The notes beneath the pieces are model-generated. The model saw only the letters and a program-made list of their open reading frames with translations. It ran no database searches and was not told the origin of the DNA. This document shows positions 42,594 to 45,910 of a DNA stretch of 45,910 bases, one piece after another. Both the position numbers and the translations under genes were made by a program. The DNA lies in NCBI GenBank assembly GCA_002398875.1, contig DHCC01000057.1, forward strand, positions 6,152 through 52,061, read 5' to 3'. The number at the start of each line of letters is the position of its first letter. Within the stretch, counting starts at the first letter, position 1. The DNA comes from Bacteroidales bacterium UBA4912. Lineage in GTDB: Bacteria > Bacteroidota > Bacteroidia > Bacteroidales > Dysgonomonadaceae.

Positions 42594-42625
42594 CAAAAAT
42601 ACAAAAAATACAGCACCCGCAAAAA
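42594..42625 (-). promoter_or_regulatory. Promoter of mutS: TTTTTG and TATTTTTG on the minus strand
   Basis: The -7 box TATTTTTG is at 42594-42601 and a TTTG-containing -33 element at about 42620-42625, spacing 18 bp. The leader would be about 15 nt to the ATG at 42572. Confidence 0.5.
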
Positions 42626-42639
42626 GTATATATTTTTGC
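42619..42639. repeat. Inverted repeat GCAAAAA-7 nt-TTTTTGC upstream of mutS
   Basis: A perfect 7-bp inverted repeat. One arm overlaps the mutS -33 element, and the other creates a plus-strand TATTTTTG box at 42631-42638, so the site is symmetrical with respect to promoters. Confidence 0.4.
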
Positions 42640-42648
42640 TGCATCGCT

Positions 42649-42714
42649 ATAACTTCGCCCAAATTTTGGTCTTATCTCGCTCTTAATTTGGCCTTACCTC
42701 GCCCTTATCTTCTC
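42649..42714. repeat. Three imperfect 22-nt tandem repeats between cobB and mutS
   Basis: Units 42649-42670, 42671-42692 and 42693-42714 share the core TCGC and surrounding bases: units 2 and 3 agree at 16 of 22 positions, units 1 and 2 at 13 of 22. They lie just upstream of the mutS promoter and after the cobB stop side. Confidence 0.5.
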
Positions 42715-42797
42715 CTTTTAAATAAGGAAAACATAAGAATCAGGTAATAGCAAAGAGATAGTTATTATATAGTGTGTATTGGCCAAAGACAGTAAGG

Positions 42798-43487
42798 TTA
42801 TGATAATAGCCTCTTCAGTTCCTTAACCCCTTCCGAAGCTCCCATTTTAATATGGTGTATGTCATATCTTCCTGTTGCCACATCCTTAGGATCGATAAGA
42901 TAAACAGGAACATTGCTTTTCACGTCGTTAAGAAGTCCGGCTGCAGGATATACGTTCATTGAAGTACCTATAATCACAAAGATATCAGCACTGTGAGTAA
43001 TAGTTTCTGCCTTTGCCATCATAGGTACCATCTCACCAAACCAAACAATATGAGGACGCAACTGATAACCCTTTTCGCATTTGTCGCCCAATTTAATATC
43101 ACAATTCTCAGGATCAATATCATAAATAAGCGATTCGTCGCCAGTTGAACGTGATTTCATCAATTCTCCGTGAAGATGAATAACAGAGCTGCTACCGGCC
43201 TGTTCATGCAGATTGTCGATATTTTGTGTGATAATGTGCACATCAAAATCCTTCTCCATATCTGCTAACCCGTAATGACCCGCATTTGGTTTAGTGCCAA
43301 GCAGTTCGCGGCGTCTGACATTATAGAAGTTCAATACCAATTCAGGATTTGCCCTGAAGCCTTCAGGTGTAGCTACCTGTTCCACCGGATATTTATCCCA
43401 CAATCCGCCTGAATCTCTGAAAGTAGAGATACCACTCTCCGCACTCATGCCTGCACCTGTTAATACAACCAGCTTTTTCTTCTTCAT
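42798..43487 (-). CDS. cobB: Sir2-family NAD-dependent protein deacylase, class III (SIRT5/CobB-like)
   Basis: A 229-residue cytoplasmic sirtuin that removes acyl groups from lysine using NAD+. The NAD loop is GAGMSAESGISTFRDSGGLW (residues 11-30), TQNIDNLHEQAG (88-99), and the catalytic His106 is in HLHGEL. Tyr55-x-x-Arg58 (FYNVRRREL) is the class III motif that favours succinyl/malonyl lysine. The region that normally holds a Cys4 zinc site has only two cysteines (PENCDIKLGDKCEKG), so zinc is probably absent. It has a true Shine-Dalgarno (AGGAG at 43494-43498), unusual here, and a -7 box at 43507-43514. It is divergent from the FKBP gene. Confidence 0.93.
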   Translation of the reverse strand: MKKKKLVVLTGAGMSAESGISTFRDSGGLWDKYPVEQVATPEGFRANPELVLNFYNVRRRELLGTKPNAGHYGLADMEKDFDVHIITQNIDNLHEQAGSSSVIHLHGELMKSRSTGDESLIYDIDPENCDIKLGDKCEKGYQLRPHIVWFGEMVPMMAKAETITHSADIFVIIGTSMNVYPAAGLLNDVKSNVPVYLIDPKDVATGRYDIHHIKMGASEGVKELKRLLS

Positions 43488-43493
43488 TTTATG

Positions 43494-43514
43494 CTCCTTT
43501 TTACTTCAAATATA
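43494..43514 (-). promoter_or_regulatory. cobB -7 box TATATTTG and a Shine-Dalgarno site
   Basis: TATATTTG on minus (43507-43514) is followed by AAGGAG ending 6-7 nt before the ATG. A good AGGAG is rare among genes in this window. Confidence 0.55.
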
Positions 43515-43578
43515 GCTTTTTATACTTATAAATATCACATTTTATTTGATAAACTCTCTCTTTTTATAATTTATGTCG

Positions 43579-43586
43579 TACTTTTG
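43579..43586 (+). promoter_or_regulatory. -7 box TACTTTTG of the FKBP pair
   Basis: A perfect TAnnTTTG match that overlaps the start of the longest open frame (ATG 43573). It implies transcription from about 43593 and translation from ATG 43615. Confidence 0.65.
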
Positions 43587-43614
43587 CAAGATAATTCGAA
43601 AACTAAATAAATTA

Positions 43615-44199
43615 ATGGACAAATTAAGTTATGCGTTAGGTATGAGTATGGCCTCAAACCTAATGAATTCAGGACTAAAACAAATTGATGTTGATTCTTT
43701 TGTAAAAGCCTTCACAGAGATCATGAAAAACGGTGCTCCCGAGATGACTCCCCAGGAAGCAAATCAGATACTACAAAATTATTTCAGTAAACAGCAGGAC
43801 GAGATGTTGAATAAAAATTTGGAAGAAGGCAGAGCCTTCCTCGAAGAGAACAAAAAGAAAGATAATGTAACAGCTCTTCCCAGCGGTTTGCAATTCGAAG
43901 TACTTAAAGAGGGTGATGGTGAAATACCAAAAGCCACTGACAAAGTCAGGTGTCACTATCACGGCACACTTATAGATGGCACAGTATTTGATAGTTCAGT
44001 ACAGCGAGGTCAGCCGGCAGTGTTTGGTGTAAACCAGGTTATCAAAGGGTGGGTTGAAGCCCTTCAGCTTATGTCGGTAGGTTCAAAATGGAGATTATAC
44101 ATACCTTCCGAACTTGCTTACGGAGAACAGGGAGCAGGCGGTGCAATAGAGCCTAATTCAGCTCTCATATTCGATGTAGAGCTTTTAGGAATTGTATAA
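43615..44199 (+). CDS. FKBP-type peptidyl-prolyl cis-trans isomerase, cytoplasmic
   Basis: A 194-residue protein of the FKBP22/Mip-like type. A helical dimerisation domain (MDKLSYALGMSMASNLMNSG to about residue 85) precedes an FKBP domain that starts at LPSGLQFEVLKEGDGEIP and includes VRCHYHGTLIDGTVFDSS, VIKGWVEALQLMSVGSKWRLYIPSELAYGEQGAGG and LIFDVELLGI; the active-site aromatics are conserved. There is no signal peptide. ATG 43615 is chosen because the -7 box 43579-43586 lies inside the longer reading from 43573, whose extra 14 residues match nothing. It is in tandem with the FKBP lipoprotein 31 nt on, which has the same domain order; they are a duplicated pair. Confidence 0.93.
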   Translation: MDKLSYALGMSMASNLMNSGLKQIDVDSFVKAFTEIMKNGAPEMTPQEANQILQNYFSKQQDEMLNKNLEEGRAFLEENKKKDNVTALPSGLQFEVLKEGDGEIPKATDKVRCHYHGTLIDGTVFDSSVQRGQPAVFGVNQVIKGWVEALQLMSVGSKWRLYIPSELAYGEQGAGGAIEPNSALIFDVELLGIV

Positions 44200-44230
44200 A
44201 TAAAGAACACATATAATAATATAAAGTAAA

Positions 44231-45244
44231 ATGAAAAAAACAATTTTAAGCACATTTAGTGCAGTAGCAGTTTTTGCCGTTATGATGGTTTCCTGTGGCG
44301 GAGCATCTACACCCAAAACATCCTTAAAAACCTCTGTGGACAGTCTTTCTTATGCTTACGGCGTAACAATGGCAGATCAGGGATTAGCACAGTTTCTTGA
44401 GCAAGCAGGAATATTGTACAATACATCAGGTATTGAGTATGATTACCAGATGAGAATGGCATCAGCCGACTCAACACAAAAAGCTGCATTACAGGCTGAG
44501 ATGACAACAAAAATCGACTCAGTTAACAAACTTAACGGACCCCGATTAAATGAATTCATCAAAGGTATGCAGGAAGCAATCAACCTTAATGCAGAATCAC
44601 CTTACGCACATGGTTTGAGTATAGGTGTGCAGTTCTCTCAGCAGTTACTGCCACAGTTTAACACTATGTTATTTGGTGAAGACTCTGATCAGAAAGCAAA
44701 TAATGATCAATTACTTGCCGGATTAGTTGCAACATTAAAAAACCAGCAGCTAGCAATCGCTAAAATGGAGGCAAGCGTTTTGGTTCAAACAGAAATGGAA
44801 AAAGCGCAGGAAGCACAGATGGCACGCCAGGAAGAAAAACTCAAAGAGCAATATCAGGAAGAGATTGCAAAAGGTGATGCTTATATGTCAGAGAATGCAG
44901 CAAGAGAAGGAGTAGTAACGCTACCCAGCGGATTGCAGTATGAAATTCTTACAGAAGGAAAAGGTGCAATCCCAACAGATACCGACAGAGTGAAAGTTCA
45001 TTATCACGGAACACTTATCGACGGTACTGTTTTTGACAGCAGCGTTGAAAGAGGTGAGCCTACTACATTTGGCGTAACACAAGTAATCCCGGGTTGGACT
45101 GAAGCATTACAACTTATGTCTGTAGGTTCAAAATGGAGACTGTATGTTCCTTATGACTTAGCTTATGGATCAGCTGACAGAGGTGAAATCAAGCCATTCT
45201 CTAACCTAATCTTTGATGTTGAATTGATAGGTATTGAAAAATAA
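44231..45244 (+). CDS. FKBP-type peptidyl-prolyl cis-trans isomerase, lipoprotein
   Basis: A 337-residue FkpA-like protein. The N-terminus is a lipoprotein signal (STFSAVAVFAVMMVSCGG, lipobox VSC). Residues 30-215 form a long helical domain (SLSYAYGVTMADQGLAQF, then an E/Q-rich coiled coil near EAQMARQEEKLKEQYQEEIA). The FKBP domain begins at LPSGLQYEILTEGKGAIP and closely matches the upstream gene (LIDGTVFDSSVERGEP, EALQLMSVGSKWRLYVP, LIFDVELIGI). It should act on protein folding in the periplasm or at the outer membrane. It lies 31 nt after the cytoplasmic paralogue and is followed by the terminator at 45275-45301. Confidence 0.93.
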   Translation: MKKTILSTFSAVAVFAVMMVSCGGASTPKTSLKTSVDSLSYAYGVTMADQGLAQFLEQAGILYNTSGIEYDYQMRMASADSTQKAALQAEMTTKIDSVNKLNGPRLNEFIKGMQEAINLNAESPYAHGLSIGVQFSQQLLPQFNTMLFGEDSDQKANNDQLLAGLVATLKNQQLAIAKMEASVLVQTEMEKAQEAQMARQEEKLKEQYQEEIAKGDAYMSENAAREGVVTLPSGLQYEILTEGKGAIPTDTDRVKVHYHGTLIDGTVFDSSVERGEPTTFGVTQVIPGWTEALQLMSVGSKWRLYVPYDLAYGSADRGEIKPFSNLIFDVELIGIEK

Positions 45245-45274
45245 AGCACATTAGTTAAATATATATTTATAAAG

Positions 45275-45302
45275 AGCAGTCTCAATGAGGCTGCTTTTTT
45301 TG
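45275..45302 (+). terminator. Rho-independent terminator after the FKBP operon
   Basis: AGCAGTCT (45275-45282) pairs with AGGCTGCT (45288-45295), 8 bp with one G-U pair, followed by TTTTTTTG. Confidence 0.85.
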
Positions 45303-45845
45303 TGTTTATACGTTAACTTCATGTAATTGGTTTTTAACATTAGATGAAAATATTAATCATAAGATATTACTATTTTATATAGATGGAGTCGATTTGATGT
45401 TAAAAGCATTCGATTAATGACAAAATAGTTGCAGAATGATTTTATATAATGTATTTTTGCGACTTCTCTTTTATTGAGAGTTGTTTTAGGTTATATTAAT
45501 GTTAGATGTTTGAAGATTTTAAACCACTTTAATAGTGTTGTAACAGATTGTTTTATTAAAATAGTAACTAAAAAGGTGTTTTTAATAGCTTTTTCTTACT
45601 TTTTTATAAAACAAAGTGGCAAAAGTCTTTTAGTTAAAAAAAATAATTTATATTTGTGATATGAAATAATTTAGTGTATTTGTTAAAGTGTGTTCGAAGT
45701 GATAATTAATATTGAATCAAAGATCATTTAATTCAACTTTTACTTCTTCGGCAAAACCACATAACTGTCTTCTAGAATATAGATGTAAATTTTTTTTCGA
45801 TATAAATAGAGTAAAATGAAAGTATTTAATTAAAAAGTAGAGTTT
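45303..45845 (+). promoter_or_regulatory. AT-rich leader region before the SusC-like gene with two promoter-like elements
   Basis: There is no gene in this 540-bp stretch; a 61-codon frame at 45474-45659 is low-complexity and unconvincing. TTG (45429-45431), 20 bp, then TATTTTTG (45452-45459) forms a near-ideal promoter. A second box TATATTTG lies at 45649-45656. The leader from the first would be about 380 nt, including a small hairpin (CTCT...AGAG near 45466-45479). Long leaders before SusC-like genes can carry post-transcriptional control. Confidence 0.5.
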
Positions 45846-45910
45846 ATGAAAAGAAAACTAACAATGTTTTTGGCCCTTTTCTTTGTAGGAATTGGGATTG
45901 CTATGGCTCA
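45846..45910 (+). CDS. Start of a secreted protein, probably SusC/RagA-type TonB-linked outer-membrane protein (truncated)
   Basis: Only 21 codons are present. They encode a signal peptide, MKRKLTMFLALFFVGIGIAMA, with the next codon opening CA (probably Gln). This signal peptide with an AMAQ-type cleavage site closely resembles the start of many SusC/RagA-family TonB-dependent transporters in Bacteroidales, where a carboxypeptidase-like domain follows. The identity is inferred from the signal peptide alone. The long AT-rich leader upstream fits such a gene. Confidence 0.55.
   Translation, partial: MKRKLTMFLALFFVGIGIAMA

Noticed and set aside
43573..43614. Longer start of the first FKBP protein
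   Set aside because: The reading contains the -7 box, and the extra residues (MSYFCKIIRKLNKL) are not part of the family N-terminus.
45474..45659. 61-codon frame before the SusC-like gene
   Set aside because: It is a low-complexity, AT-driven composition and sits in a promoter-bearing leader.

Overview
The window reads as chromosomal DNA of an anaerobic or facultative member of Bacteroidales (phylum Bacteroidota), plausibly close to Dysgonomonadaceae/Porphyromonadaceae. The reasons are seen in the sequence: promoters of the Bacteroidetes type (-7 box TAnnTTTG) before most transcription units, A-rich leaders almost without Shine-Dalgarno sites, a long C-terminally extended LysRS, a PPi-dependent phosphofructokinase, an LptC/CorC-like/PpiD envelope block, and a SusC-like signal peptide at the right edge. 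Family or genus is inference only. No tRNA, rRNA, CRISPR array, prophage or insertion sequence was seen.

Layout. 1-2.1 kb (minus): the N-terminal part of glutamine-dependent NAD+ synthetase, a peptide deformylase-like pseudogene with an internal deletion, and a HAD phosphatase whose promoter lies inside a 15-bp inverted repeat. 2.2-6.4 kb (minus): lysS-gpsA-pgi operon. 6.6-15.1 kb (plus): a ten-gene [FeFe]-hydrogenase operon. Its first six genes form a putative sensing/signalling module (two DRTGG-like proteins, two GHKL ATPases, a PHP-domain protein and a hydrogenase-like protein that keeps all H-cluster cysteines but lacks the proton-relay cysteine). The last four encode the NADH-linked hydrogenase (HndB-like, HydB, HydA, HydC). 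15.2-19.0 kb (minus): the complete H-cluster maturase operon hydG-hydF-hydE, convergent with the hydrogenase.

19.2-23.5 kb (plus): dapA, an M13 metallopeptidase lipoprotein, riboflavin synthase and a nitroreductase. 23.7-30.8 kb (plus): envelope block of an outer-membrane barrel, a TPR protein, an LptC-like lipoprotein, a CNNM/CorC-type membrane protein and a PpiD-like foldase. 30.9-36.9 kb: pfp (minus), divergent from sucA-sucB (plus) across a spacer with a 20-nt tandem repeat. 36.9-43.5 kb (minus): UvrD-like helicase, a small outer-membrane barrel, mutS and a class III sirtuin. 43.6-45.2 kb (plus): two tandem FKBP prolyl isomerases, one cytoplasmic and one a lipoprotein. The last 600 bp are a noncoding, AT-rich leader before a truncated SusC-like gene.

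Physiologically the genes fit a fermenter that disposes of reductant as H2 from NADH and ferredoxin, uses PPi-linked glycolysis, and retains an oxidative 2-oxoglutarate dehydrogenase. The most interesting system is the hydrogenase locus: a catalytic hydrogenase, its full maturation set and a putative redox or H2 sensor with associated ATPases are encoded side by side. Similar blocks are known next to NADH-linked hydrogenases in other anaerobes, so this is probably an under-characterised system and not a wholly new one.
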